32,291 nucleotides of DNA, from positions 1 to 32,291 of the forward strand of contig JAUWGC010000007.1 in assembly GCA_030606625.1 (NCBI GenBank), in the 5' to 3' direction. Positions 15,121-22,596 of the stretch are shown piece by piece; position 1 is the stretch's first letter, and the number at the start of each line of letters is the position of its first letter. Origin of the DNA: Bacteroidales bacterium. Its GTDB lineage: Bacteria > Bacteroidota > Bacteroidia > Bacteroidales > B18-G4. The position numbers were made by a program, and so were the translations under genes. The notes under the pieces are model-generated. The model worked only from the letters and a program-made list of their open reading frames with translations, had not been told where the DNA came from and did not search any database.

Positions 15121-15663
15121 ATGGAAAATCAAAAAATGTCATCCGGTAAGATCGCATTAAATTACGGTCTGGTCTTTGGAATTATTTTAATTGTTTATAG
15201 CCTTGTATTATATCTGTTAAATATCAATTTTGAATCATTAAAATACTGGGGCTATGGAAATTATGTTATTATTCTGATAGGAATGGTCTTAGGTATTAAA
15301 GCATATCGCAACAAATACCTTGATGGATTTATCTCTTTCGGAAAAAGCTTTTCAACTGGTTTCCTAATTGCTTTGTTCGCTGCAATATTAGTAGCAATTT
15401 ATTCATTTTTTTATTATAAATTTATAGATCCTGGTATTCTGGTTCATATTATTGAGAGTGCAGAGGAAGGGATACTGGAAAGTAGTCCTGATATATCAGA
15501 TCAACAACTTGATATGGCGATGGGGTGGACTAAAAAAATGACCAGTCCTGTAATGCTTGCTATCGGTGGTCTCATTATAACTGTTATTATTTCTCTGATC
15601 ATTTCGCTGATTGTATCGATATTCATGATGAAAAAAGATAAATCAGTTGAAGGTGTGGCCTAA
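15121..15663 (+). CDS. DUF4199 domain-containing membrane protein
   Basis: A 180-residue integral membrane protein with four predicted transmembrane segments: about 12-32, 45-60, 75-99 and 140-168. Between the third and fourth lies a polar stretch rich in Glu and Asp (about 108-135). The protein fits DUF4199, a Bacteroidetes family of unknown function that is often next to a DPM1-like GT2 gene, as here. Its stop codon directly precedes the glycosyltransferase start region, so the two are cotranscribed. A helper role in lipid-linked sugar transfer is inference from context only. Confidence 0.8.
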   Translation: MENQKMSSGKIALNYGLVFGIILIVYSLVLYLLNINFESLKYWGYGNYVIILIGMVLGIKAYRNKYLDGFISFGKSFSTGFLIALFAAILVAIYSFFYYKFIDPGILVHIIESAEEGILESSPDISDQQLDMAMGWTKKMTSPVMLAIGGLIITVIISLIISLIVSIFMMKKDKSVEGVA

Positions 15664-15675
15664 TTGAAATTATCT

Positions 15676-16650
15676 ATGGATATTACTCTCGTCATTCCTG
15701 TCTATAATGAGCAGGAATCATTAAAGGAGTTGTGTGATTGGATCCGGAAAGTGATGCAATCGCACGAATTTACATATGAGATCATCCTTGTTGATGATGG
15801 AAGCAATGATGGTTCCTGGCTGGAGATCACTAGTCTTTCTGAGGCTGATGAAAACATCATAGGTGTTAAATTTAAGCGAAACTTTGGAAAATCAGCAGCT
15901 TTGAACACAGGTTTTGATCATGCACGGGGTGATGTTGTGATAACTATGGATTCCGACTTGCAGGATAGTCCTGATGAGATACCTGAACTATACAGAATGA
16001 TCAGGGAAGATGGCTATGACCTGGTATCAGGCTGGAAAAAGAAACGTCATGACCCAATTACCAAGACCATTCCTTCAAAATTCTTTAATCGGGTCACCTA
16101 TTGGGTTTCCGGCATTAAACTTCATGATTTCAATTGTGGTCTGAAAGCTTATAAAAATAAAGTGATAAAAGATATTGAAGTTTATGGTGAAATGCACCGG
16201 TATATCCCTGTCATTGCCAAATGGGCCGGATATTCCAAAATCGGGGAAAAAGTAGTACAGCATCAGAAGAGGAAATATGGTGTGACCAAATTTGGTTTCG
16301 AAAGGTTTATCAATGGTTTTCTTGACTTAATATCTATATCATTTGTAACCCGTTTCAGGAAAAAACCTATGCACTTTTTCGGAACAATCGGTACTTTGTT
16401 CTTCCTGGGCGGAGGGCTGATATCATTATGGATCATACTGGACAAGATTTTTAAATGGGGTGCGCATCGTAATATTACAGATCAACCTGTTTTCTACCTT
16501 GCACTTGTAGCAATGATCATCGGGGCACAGTTGTTTCTTTCAGGTTTTCTGGCTGAGATGATTTCAAGGGATTCACATAGAAAGGACCATTCTATCATTG
16601 AAAAGTCAGTGGGTATCAAAGATAAAGATTCTAAAAATCAGGATAAATAA
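15676..16650 (+). CDS. Glycosyltransferase family 2, membrane-anchored (DPM1/DPG-like)
   Basis: A GT2 enzyme of 324 residues from ATG 15676; a TTG at 15664 would add four residues, but the family normally begins directly with the strand MDITLVIPVYNEQES. The GT-A domain spans about 1-230: VDDGS binds the nucleotide and MDSDLQD is the DXD-type metal motif. Two transmembrane segments follow (about 237-262 and 277-302), an arrangement typical of enzymes that transfer a sugar to a polyprenyl phosphate carrier at the inner face of the cytoplasmic membrane. Donor and acceptor cannot be read. It lies directly after the DUF4199 gene. Confidence 0.88.
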   Translation: MDITLVIPVYNEQESLKELCDWIRKVMQSHEFTYEIILVDDGSNDGSWLEITSLSEADENIIGVKFKRNFGKSAALNTGFDHARGDVVITMDSDLQDSPDEIPELYRMIREDGYDLVSGWKKKRHDPITKTIPSKFFNRVTYWVSGIKLHDFNCGLKAYKNKVIKDIEVYGEMHRYIPVIAKWAGYSKIGEKVVQHQKRKYGVTKFGFERFINGFLDLISISFVTRFRKKPMHFFGTIGTLFFLGGGLISLWIILDKIFKWGAHRNITDQPVFYLALVAMIIGAQLFLSGFLAEMISRDSHRKDHSIIEKSVGIKDKDSKNQDK

Positions 16651-16671
16651 GCTTTTTAACTTTACCCGCAA

Positions 16672-17820
16672 ATGGCTGATTCCAGAAATATCCTTATCAT
16701 TGGTTCTGCCTACCCGTTAAGGGGGGGAGGGATTGCAACTTTTAACGAACGCCTGGCAAAAGCTTTTCAGGATAACGGTGATAATGTAACCATATATAAC
16801 TTCAGCCTTCAGTATCCTAAGTTTCTTTTTCCGGGGAAAACACAATATTCTGATGAGGCTCCCCCGGAAAACCTTCATATCCTTACCAGGATCAACTCAA
16901 TTAATCCATTCAACTGGATTAAGATCGGACGTGAATTAAAAAAACGCAAACCTGATATCGTCATCATCAGATACTGGCTGCCATTTATGGCACCTTGCCT
17001 TGGTACCATTGCCAGGATCCTCAGGAAAAACAAACATACCAGGATCATCGCTATTACCGATAATGTGATCCCGCACGAAAAACGTATAGGTGACAAGAGT
17101 TTAACAAAGTATTTCCTGAAATGGATGGATGGTTATATCACAATGTCAAGATCGGTTTTAAAAGATCTGGATCTTTTTGATACCATGAAACCGAGATATT
17201 TCTGCATACATCCTTTGTATGATAATTTCGGCGATCCTGTATCCATGGATAAAGCAAAAGAAGTGCTTAAGCTTGATCAGGACGCCAGTTATATATTGTT
17301 TTTTGGATTTGTTCGCGAATACAAGGGATTGGATTTGTTGCTTCAGGCTTTTGCAGACACCAGGCTTCGAAAACTTCCACTTAAATTAATTATTGCAGGT
17401 GAATTTTATACTTCCCCTGATCCATTTTGGGATATTGTTAAAACTAACAGGTTGGAAGGCCTGGTTCAGATGAATAATGAATTTATACCCAATACTGCGG
17501 TTGTTAACTATTTTTGTGCAAGCGACCTTGTTGTACAGCCATACAAAGATGCTACCCAGAGTGGCGTTACTCAGGTTGCATATCATTTTAATAAACCAAT
17601 GGTTGTATCTAATGTCGGGGCTCTTCCTGAAATGGTACCTGATGGAAAGGTTGGTTACGTTGTGAATCCGGATGTAAAGGAAATAGCGGATGCAATACTG
17701 AAATATTTTGAAGAAAACAAGCAAGCTGAGTTTGAGCAAAATGTTCGGGAGGAGAAAAATAAATATTCCTGGGATAATATGATTTTGGCTGTTGATACGT
17801 TAATAAATCAAATGGATTAA
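16672..17820 (+). CDS. Glycosyltransferase family 4
   Basis: A 382-residue GT-B fold enzyme. The N-terminal glycine-rich loop is YPLRGGGIATFNERL (near 14-28). In the C-terminal domain FFGFVREYKGLDLLLQAF starts the nucleotide-binding half, and the conserved E-x7-E-like region is DATQSGVTQVAYHFNKP followed by NVGALPEMV. No transmembrane segment is present, so it is a cytoplasmic enzyme assembling a glycan on a lipid or protein acceptor. It sits 21 bp after the GT2 gene and 11 bp before hddA. The donor may be GDP-heptose, as heptose genes follow; that is inference. Confidence 0.88.
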   Translation: MADSRNILIIGSAYPLRGGGIATFNERLAKAFQDNGDNVTIYNFSLQYPKFLFPGKTQYSDEAPPENLHILTRINSINPFNWIKIGRELKKRKPDIVIIRYWLPFMAPCLGTIARILRKNKHTRIIAITDNVIPHEKRIGDKSLTKYFLKWMDGYITMSRSVLKDLDLFDTMKPRYFCIHPLYDNFGDPVSMDKAKEVLKLDQDASYILFFGFVREYKGLDLLLQAFADTRLRKLPLKLIIAGEFYTSPDPFWDIVKTNRLEGLVQMNNEFIPNTAVVNYFCASDLVVQPYKDATQSGVTQVAYHFNKPMVVSNVGALPEMVPDGKVGYVVNPDVKEIADAILKYFEENKQAEFEQNVREEKNKYSWDNMILAVDTLINQMD

Positions 17821-17831
17821 AAGGAAATACA

Positions 17832-18854
17832 ATGATCGTTAGAAGCAAAGCCCCGTTAAGGATAGGATTGGCAGGGGGAGGATCTGATGTTGCTCCATAT
17901 TCGGATTTATACGGAGGTGCAATCCTGAATGCAACAATCAATATGTATGCATATGCGACCATTGTTCCGAGGCCGGATGGAAAGATTATCCTCAACTCAA
18001 TTGATAATGGCGGGAAATACGAGTTTTCCTCAGTTGAACATCTGGAAATTGATGATAATCTTATATTACTAAAAGGTATATATAATCGTGTTGTTCAGGA
18101 ATATACCCACAAACCTCTGTCGTTTGAACTTACCACCTATGTAGATGCACCATCCGGATCAGGCCTCGGTACTTCATCAACCCTGGCTGTAACTATACTT
18201 GGTGCGTTTGCGGAATGGTTGAACCTGCCACTTGGTGAATATGACCTGGCAAGGATGGCATATGAAGTCGAAAGGATCGATCTTAAGATGGCTGGTGGTA
18301 AACAAGACCAGTATGCTGCCACTTTTGGTGGTGTGAACTTTATGGAGTTTTCAAAGGATGAAAAAGTTGTTGTGAACCCGCTTCGTGTCCGCAGTAAATA
18401 TCTGAATGAGTTAGCACATAATCTTATTCTATATAACACCAAGACAAGCAGACTCTCTTCGAAAATCATCGAAAAGCAATCAGAAAACGTGCTTAAGAAA
18501 AACATGATCTCTATCGAAGCAACACATAAGATAAAGGAACAAGCGATCATGATGAAAGAAGCGATCCTTAGAGGAGAACTGGATAAAATTGGTAAAATCC
18601 TGAATTTCGGATGGGAAAATAAGAAGCTCATGGCACCTGGAATCTCCAATTCTTTACTTGATGAGATATACCGCACCGCTATGGATCACGGGGCAATGGG
18701 TGGTAAGATATCCGGTGCAGGAGGAGGGGGTTTTATGATCTTTTATTGCCCTAACAATGTCAGATATAACGTCATCAAAGCTCTGACTAAATTTGGCGGT
18801 ATTTCTAACAGGTATGAATTCACCAATGTCGGATTGACTTCCTGGAGTATATAA
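17832..18854 (+). CDS. hddA: D-glycero-alpha-D-manno-heptose 7-phosphate kinase (GHMP family)
   Basis: A 340-residue GHMP kinase. Motif 1 is RSKAPLRIGLAGGGSDV (4-20), the ATP loop (motif 2) is PSGSGLGTSSTLAV (near 107-120), and motif 3 is GGKISGAGGGGFMIFY (near 291-306). The N-terminus and the GGKQDQYAATFGG segment match HddA, which phosphorylates heptose 7-phosphate at C1 to the alpha 1,7-bisphosphate; fucokinase-like relatives are the main alternative. gmhA, hddC and a gmhB-like gene, all required in the same pathway, lie 2-4 kb downstream, which supports the call. It ends the plus-strand operon that starts at 15121. Confidence 0.87.
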   Translation: MIVRSKAPLRIGLAGGGSDVAPYSDLYGGAILNATINMYAYATIVPRPDGKIILNSIDNGGKYEFSSVEHLEIDDNLILLKGIYNRVVQEYTHKPLSFELTTYVDAPSGSGLGTSSTLAVTILGAFAEWLNLPLGEYDLARMAYEVERIDLKMAGGKQDQYAATFGGVNFMEFSKDEKVVVNPLRVRSKYLNELAHNLILYNTKTSRLSSKIIEKQSENVLKKNMISIEATHKIKEQAIMMKEAILRGELDKIGKILNFGWENKKLMAPGISNSLLDEIYRTAMDHGAMGGKISGAGGGGFMIFYCPNNVRYNVIKALTKFGGISNRYEFTNVGLTSWSI

Positions 18855-18941
18855 TCCTCCTTCGGGCGCCTATGCTAAATCTTTCGCCGGCGGTCGAAGC
18901 CTTTGGCGAAGACCTCAGCGACAGCATGCGGACGAAATGGA
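18855..18941. repeat. GC-rich imperfect palindrome between convergent genes
   Basis: TTCGCC at about 18888-18893 pairs with GGCGAA downstream, and the outer sequence has weaker complementarity (GCCTATGCT versus AGCATGCGG). It fills the space between hddA and the convergent methyltransferase gene and is far more GC-rich than its surroundings. It could be a REP-like element or a bidirectional stop without a T-run. Confidence 0.5.
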
Positions 18942-19727
18942 TTATTCTTTATGGACGGCATAGATCATCTCTTCTGCCGTTATCTTATCATATGTTAGCA
19001 ATGCATATTTGGCAACCTTTTCGCTGTCCATATCCTTGATGAAATCATTCACTTCTACTTTGAAACCTGCTGAGTTTATCCGCTTGTCATAGTCCAGGCC
19101 ATATTCACGTACATGGTCTTTCTGGCCAAAGTGGATCTCACGCTCTTTTTCAGTTATAATGGATTTATCTTCGTAAGTTTTTTCTCTTTCAACATTGATC
19201 GGTGACTGTATAATGCCCCAGCCGCCCGGTTTCAGTACACGGAATAGTTCCGTCATTGCTTTTATGTCATCATCAACATGTTCCAGGGTGTGATTGCAAA
19301 ATACAACATCGAAAGTATCGTTACCAAAAGGGATTTCCTGTACGTCCATTTTTACCCTGGCAAGAGGGGATTCAAGATCAGCGGAAACATAGTCAAGGTT
19401 TTTCAGAGCTTTGAATCGTTTCAGGAAACAATACTCAGGTGCAATATGTAGAACTTTAAGGCGGGCTGAGAAGAAATTGGTCTTTTCCTTGAGAAATAAC
19501 CACATCAAACGATGACGTTCAAGGGATAAACAATTCGGACAAAGAGCATTATCCCTTGATTTAAAACGGCCATACGGTAAAAAATTTCTGTAATGTGCAC
19601 CACAAACAGGACATTCGACATTATTTCCTGTGTAGAATAATCCTATAAGCCTGGCAAAGAAATGACTGACCTTTTGTAAATATTTTCTTGGGATGAATCT
19701 GGTAACCAGGCTGATGATATGTTTCAT
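18942..19727 (-). CDS. Class I SAM-dependent methyltransferase with N-terminal zinc ribbon
   Basis: A 261-residue protein. A CPVCG...CPNC pair (about 39-64) looks like a small zinc ribbon. The methyltransferase domain follows: LKVLHIAPEYCFLKRF replaces the usual glycine-rich SAM loop, SADLES is the acidic end of strand 2, and VVFCNHTLEHVDDD with LFRVLKPGGWGIIQSP are the type-11 methyltransferase motifs. The substrate is unknown. Its position between glycan operons suggests a sugar- or lipid-linked acceptor, but it is on the opposite strand, so coregulation is not shown. Confidence 0.82.
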   Translation of the reverse strand: MKHIISLVTRFIPRKYLQKVSHFFARLIGLFYTGNNVECPVCGAHYRNFLPYGRFKSRDNALCPNCLSLERHRLMWLFLKEKTNFFSARLKVLHIAPEYCFLKRFKALKNLDYVSADLESPLARVKMDVQEIPFGNDTFDVVFCNHTLEHVDDDIKAMTELFRVLKPGGWGIIQSPINVEREKTYEDKSIITEKEREIHFGQKDHVREYGLDYDKRINSAGFKVEVNDFIKDMDSEKVAKYALLTYDKITAEEMIYAVHKE

Positions 19728-19772
19728 TTGATCTGATTATTATGGTGCAAAGTTATTCAATTATTCTTATTG

Positions 19773-19854
19773 GTGAGTCGTGAGTCATGAATCGTAAGTC
19801 GCAAATCTAAAATCAAATCGTAAGTCGTTCATCGTAAGTCGTAAGACGTAGATC
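19773..19854 (+). repeat. Heptamer array, GTAAGTC family
   Basis: Eleven 7-bp units with consensus GTAAGTC (variants GTGAGTC, ATGAATC, GCAAATC, GTTCATC, GTAGATC) and one 5-bp unit at 19815-19819. It is the longest array in the window and lies upstream of the minus-strand methyltransferase. Confidence 0.85.
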
Positions 19855-19907
19855 AAAGGATCTTTGTTATTTGCATTGCGAAGCCCGCCGTCTTTTCTGC
19901 TTGTTCA

Positions 19908-20025
19908 TTTCTTTTGCTTGTCCAAAAGAAACGAACCAAAGAAAAGGACAGCACGAATGAAGCCCTTTCTCCCCACGGTCAGACTTCCCACCGCACGGTC
20001 CCCGAAAGTGCCGCACCATTCGTGC
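19908..20025. repeat. Structured GC-rich intergenic element
   Basis: A perfect 9-bp hairpin (TTTCTTTTG 19908-19916 with 19923-19931, 6-nt loop) is followed by a perfect 9-bp inverted repeat (GCACGAATG 19951-19959 with 20017-20025) around a C-rich 57-nt interior holding two copies of CACGGTC (19974 and 19994). There is no convincing frame. The base composition is unlike its neighbours, so it looks like an inserted repeat or a structured RNA. Confidence 0.65.
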
Positions 20026-20057
20026 ACTCCCCCCACCGGCTAACTTTTAGTTTAACA

Positions 20058-20130
20058 AGATAAAAGGCGCAAGACAAAAGTGTCTCAACCCGAATCTTTT
20101 GTCTTTTTACTTTTGTCTTTTGTCTTTTAT
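20058..20130. repeat. Inverted pair of AGAYAAA heptamer arrays
   Basis: Left arm 20058-20085: AGATAAA, AGGCGCA, AGACAAA, AGTGTCT. Right arm 20096-20130: CTTTTGT, CTTTTTA, CTTTTGT twice, CTTTTAT. The words are the same family as at 4678-4820, about 15 kb away. The arms are only 10 bp apart and could form a hairpin. Plus-strand 20108-20115 reads TACTTTTG, a perfect TAnnTTTG box. Confidence 0.8.
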
Positions 20131-20194
20131 ATTAACATTTAACACATCGTGATACAAATTGAAAAATAATTCTTCCGGATAATATGATTATATA

Positions 20195-20202
20195 TATTTT
20201 TG
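20195..20202 (+). promoter_or_regulatory. Candidate -7 box for the nitroreductase-heptose operon
   Basis: TATTTTTG, 22 bp before the ATG at 20225. No clear -33 TTG at the right spacing. Confidence 0.4.
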
Positions 20203-20224
20203 TTAACAAATAAAGATTAATATT

Positions 20225-20749
20225 ATGGGATTTATTGAGATTGCTAAAAAAAGGTATTCCACGCGACAATTCCTTGATCAGCCGGTTGAAAAGGAAAAGA
20301 TTCTAAGTGTGCTGGAAGCTGGAAGGATCGCTCCTTCAGCAGCCAACAGGCAACCATGGATATTTATTGTTATTCAGGATAAGGAAAAACTGAATGGGAT
20401 TAATAAAACCTATCAAAAGGATTGGTTGAAAAAAGCCCCTGTGGTAATAGTTATTTGTGGAGATCATCACCAGTCATGGATCAGAAGTGACGGGAAAGAT
20501 CACTGTGATATTGATATAGCCATATCTGTGGATCATATGACTCTTGCAGCAGCGGATATTGGACTTGGAACTTGCTGGATTTGTGCATTTGATAAGAAAA
20601 AATGTGCTGAGATATTAAATCTCCCGGATCATATAGAACCAATTGTACTGTTGCCATTAGGATATCCGGCAGACAAACCGGACCTAGAAAGGCATGGCTC
20701 AAAAAGAAAAAGCCTTAGTAAAATAACCAAATGGGAGAGTTATTCATAG
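20225..20749 (+). CDS. Nitroreductase family protein (FMN-dependent)
   Basis: A 174-residue nitroreductase-fold protein. The N-terminal FMN phosphate motif is KKRYSTRQF (8-16), APSAANRQPW (36-45) is the second flavin-binding motif, and AAADIGLGTCWICAF (near 109-123) is the third conserved segment. These enzymes are dimeric NAD(P)H:FMN oxidoreductases acting on nitro compounds, quinones or other small electrophiles; the substrate is not predictable. It opens the operon containing the heptose genes, 16 bp before gmhA, without an obvious role in that pathway. Confidence 0.88.
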   Translation: MGFIEIAKKRYSTRQFLDQPVEKEKILSVLEAGRIAPSAANRQPWIFIVIQDKEKLNGINKTYQKDWLKKAPVVIVICGDHHQSWIRSDGKDHCDIDIAISVDHMTLAAADIGLGTCWICAFDKKKCAEILNLPDHIEPIVLLPLGYPADKPDLERHGSKRKSLSKITKWESYS

Positions 20750-20765
20750 TAACTTATAAATTATT

Positions 20766-21338
20766 ATGCAAATTCAGGATAAAATAAAACAATCAATCGC
20801 CGTAAAGGAAAAAATCATTGGTGATACTGAATTATTGAACAGGATCCGGACTGTTGCTGAGGCCTGTATTCTTTCTTTTAAGAATGGAGGTAAAGTTCTT
20901 TTTTGCGGCAATGGAGGAAGTGCTGCCGATGCCCAACATCTGGCCGCTGAGCTTTCGGGTAAGTTTTATATAAACAGGGAACCGCTTGATGCTGAAGCTC
21001 TTCATGTTAATACGTCTTATCTGACAGCAGTTGCAAATGATTTTGGTTTTAATGAAGTCTTCTCCCGCCTGTTGAAGGCAAAAGGGAAAAAGGGAGATGT
21101 ACTGATCGCACTGTCAACATCCGGAAGTTCTCCTAATATAATCGATGCTATTGAGATCGCAAACAAGTTAGGCATGATCACAGTGGGCTTAACAGGCGAT
21201 TCAGGAGGTAAAATTAAAAAGTTGTGTAATTTCCTGATCAATGTTCCTTCTTCTGACATACCCAGGATTCAGGAATCACACATTATGATCGGGCATATCA
21301 TCTGTGAAATTATTGAAACCAATCTTTTTGCAAATTGA
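20766..21338 (+). CDS. gmhA: Sedoheptulose 7-phosphate isomerase (SIS domain)
   Basis: A 190-residue SIS-domain isomerase. The phosphate-binding signature is CGNGGSAADAQHLAAELSGKF (residues 47-67; the catalytic region includes the Glu here), and ALSTSGSSPNIIDAI is the second phosphosugar loop. It converts sedoheptulose 7-phosphate to D-glycero-D-manno-heptose 7-phosphate, the entry step to heptose nucleotides. The Gln and His near RIQESHIMIGH (about 171-181) match the GmhA metal and active-site region. Its TGA overlaps the next start codon. Confidence 0.92.
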   Translation: MQIQDKIKQSIAVKEKIIGDTELLNRIRTVAEACILSFKNGGKVLFCGNGGSAADAQHLAAELSGKFYINREPLDAEALHVNTSYLTAVANDFGFNEVFSRLLKAKGKKGDVLIALSTSGSSPNIIDAIEIANKLGMITVGLTGDSGGKIKKLCNFLINVPSSDIPRIQESHIMIGHIICEIIETNLFAN

Positions 21339-22042
21339 TCAAAGAAGCAATAATATTAGCAGGAGGTTTTGGAACAAGGCTGAAAGGAGTAATAAAAGAT
21401 CTTCCAAAATCACTGGCACCTGTTATTGATCGTCCTTTCCTGGAATATCAGTTGAATTATCTGAATAATTGGGGAATCCAAAGAGTTATACTTGCGGTCG
21501 GATATAAGAATGAACTTATCCGGGAGTACTTTGGGAACATATACAAATCAATAAAACTGGACTATTCACTGGAAGATATACCTTTAGGCACGGGAGGGGC
21601 TTTGAAAAAAGCACTGAGCTTTGCAGGTACTGATAATGTACTTGTGATGAATGGAGATACTTATTTTGATGTTGATCTGCAATCTTTATATGATTTTCTA
21701 CATATCAAGGAATGCAGCCTGGGTGTGACTTTACGATATGTGGATGATGTCGGAAGATACGGCACTGTGGAAATTGATGAAAAAAACAGGATCACAGGTT
21801 TCACAGAGAAAGGTCAGAAGCAAGGCCCTGGTTATATCAACGGGGGTGTTTACTTGTTTGATAAAAGATTTTTTATAGGATTTAACCTTCCGCAAAAATT
21901 TTCATTGGAAAAAGAATTTTTGGAAAAGTATTGTCACAAGGAGAGAATATATGGCCTTTGTAGTAATGGTTACTTTCTGGATATTGGCATACCTGAAGAT
22001 TATAAAAAAGCTCAAAATGAATTTAAAGGATTTATCCGTTGA
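21335..22042 (+). CDS. hddC: D-glycero-alpha-D-manno-heptose 1-phosphate guanylyltransferase
   Basis: A 235-residue nucleotidyltransferase. The signature LAGGFGTRLKGVIKDLPKSL (8-27) is the pyrophosphorylase loop; NGDTYFDVD carries the metal-binding Asp, and NGGVYLF is the sugar-binding segment. In context it transfers GMP to heptose 1-phosphate, giving GDP-heptose. A nucleotide other than GTP cannot be excluded by sequence. The start must be the TTG at 21335, because the next Met lies beyond the catalytic loop; this TTG shares bases with the gmhA stop (TTGA), which suggests translational coupling. It overlaps the next gene by 26 bp. Confidence 0.88.
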   Translation: MIKEAIILAGGFGTRLKGVIKDLPKSLAPVIDRPFLEYQLNYLNNWGIQRVILAVGYKNELIREYFGNIYKSIKLDYSLEDIPLGTGGALKKALSFAGTDNVLVMNGDTYFDVDLQSLYDFLHIKECSLGVTLRYVDDVGRYGTVEIDEKNRITGFTEKGQKQGPGYINGGVYLFDKRFFIGFNLPQKFSLEKEFLEKYCHKERIYGLCSNGYFLDIGIPEDYKKAQNEFKGFIR

Positions 22043-22580
22043 TAATGAATGGACACTATTCCTCGACAGGGATGGGGTTATAAATAAAAGGATCATAGAT
22101 GGCTATGTTACCTGCTGGGAAGAATTTGAATTTCTTCCCGGAGTTCTCCATGCATTGCAATTATTGTCAGGTCTTTTTGGCAGACTAATTATTGTTACAA
22201 ACCAACAAGGCATCGGAAAGGGTTTGATGACTAATAATGATTTAAAAAATATCCATAATAAGATGTTGAAGGAAATTGAAAGAAACGGAGGAAACATTAC
22301 CAGTATCTACTACAGTCCTTATCTTGATGCAGATAATCACGAAACCAGGAAACCAAATTCCGGAATGGCCATGCAGGCGAAGCATGAATTTCCTGAAATT
22401 AATTTTAATAAATCTGTTATGGTTGGTGATTCCATAGTGGATATGCAATTTGGTAAAAAATTAAATATGTATACTGTTTATTTAATGGATGAAACCGGTG
22501 ATTTTAATCATCAACTAATTGACTTTCAGTATAAAGACCTCCCTGATTTTACAGATCATATTATCAAAACCTTAACTTAA
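22017..22580 (+). CDS. gmhB: HAD-IIIA phosphatase, GmhB-like (heptose 1,7-bisphosphate phosphatase)
   Basis: A HAD phosphatase of 187 residues from ATG 22017; the frame opens at 21951 but the extra residues duplicate coding space of hddC and precede the natural start before NEWTLFLDRDG. Catalytic features: nucleophile and acid-base Asp17 and Asp19 in FLDRDG, VTNQQGIGKG (motif 2 Thr/Asn), Lys112 in RKPNSGM, and Asp138 in VGDS. It should remove one phosphate from heptose 1,7-bisphosphate. The usual GmhB zinc loop with three Cys and a His is replaced by YYSPYLDADNHETRKP, which lacks all three Cys. Activity on histidinol phosphate is an alternative, but the operon favours heptose. Confidence 0.85.
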   Translation: MNLKDLSVDNEWTLFLDRDGVINKRIIDGYVTCWEEFEFLPGVLHALQLLSGLFGRLIIVTNQQGIGKGLMTNNDLKNIHNKMLKEIERNGGNITSIYYSPYLDADNHETRKPNSGMAMQAKHEFPEINFNKSVMVGDSIVDMQFGKKLNMYTVYLMDETGDFNHQLIDFQYKDLPDFTDHIIKTLT

Positions 22581-22596
22581 TCCAAAACAACCTGAA

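Noticed and set aside
18137-18676. 179-codon minus-strand frame opposite hddA
   Set aside because: It lies entirely within the GHMP kinase gene, whose three motifs are intact, and has no recognisable domain.
19773-20130. CRISPR-like array
   Set aside because: Units are 7 bp with no constant spacers, and no cas genes are present; it is a heptamer tandem array.
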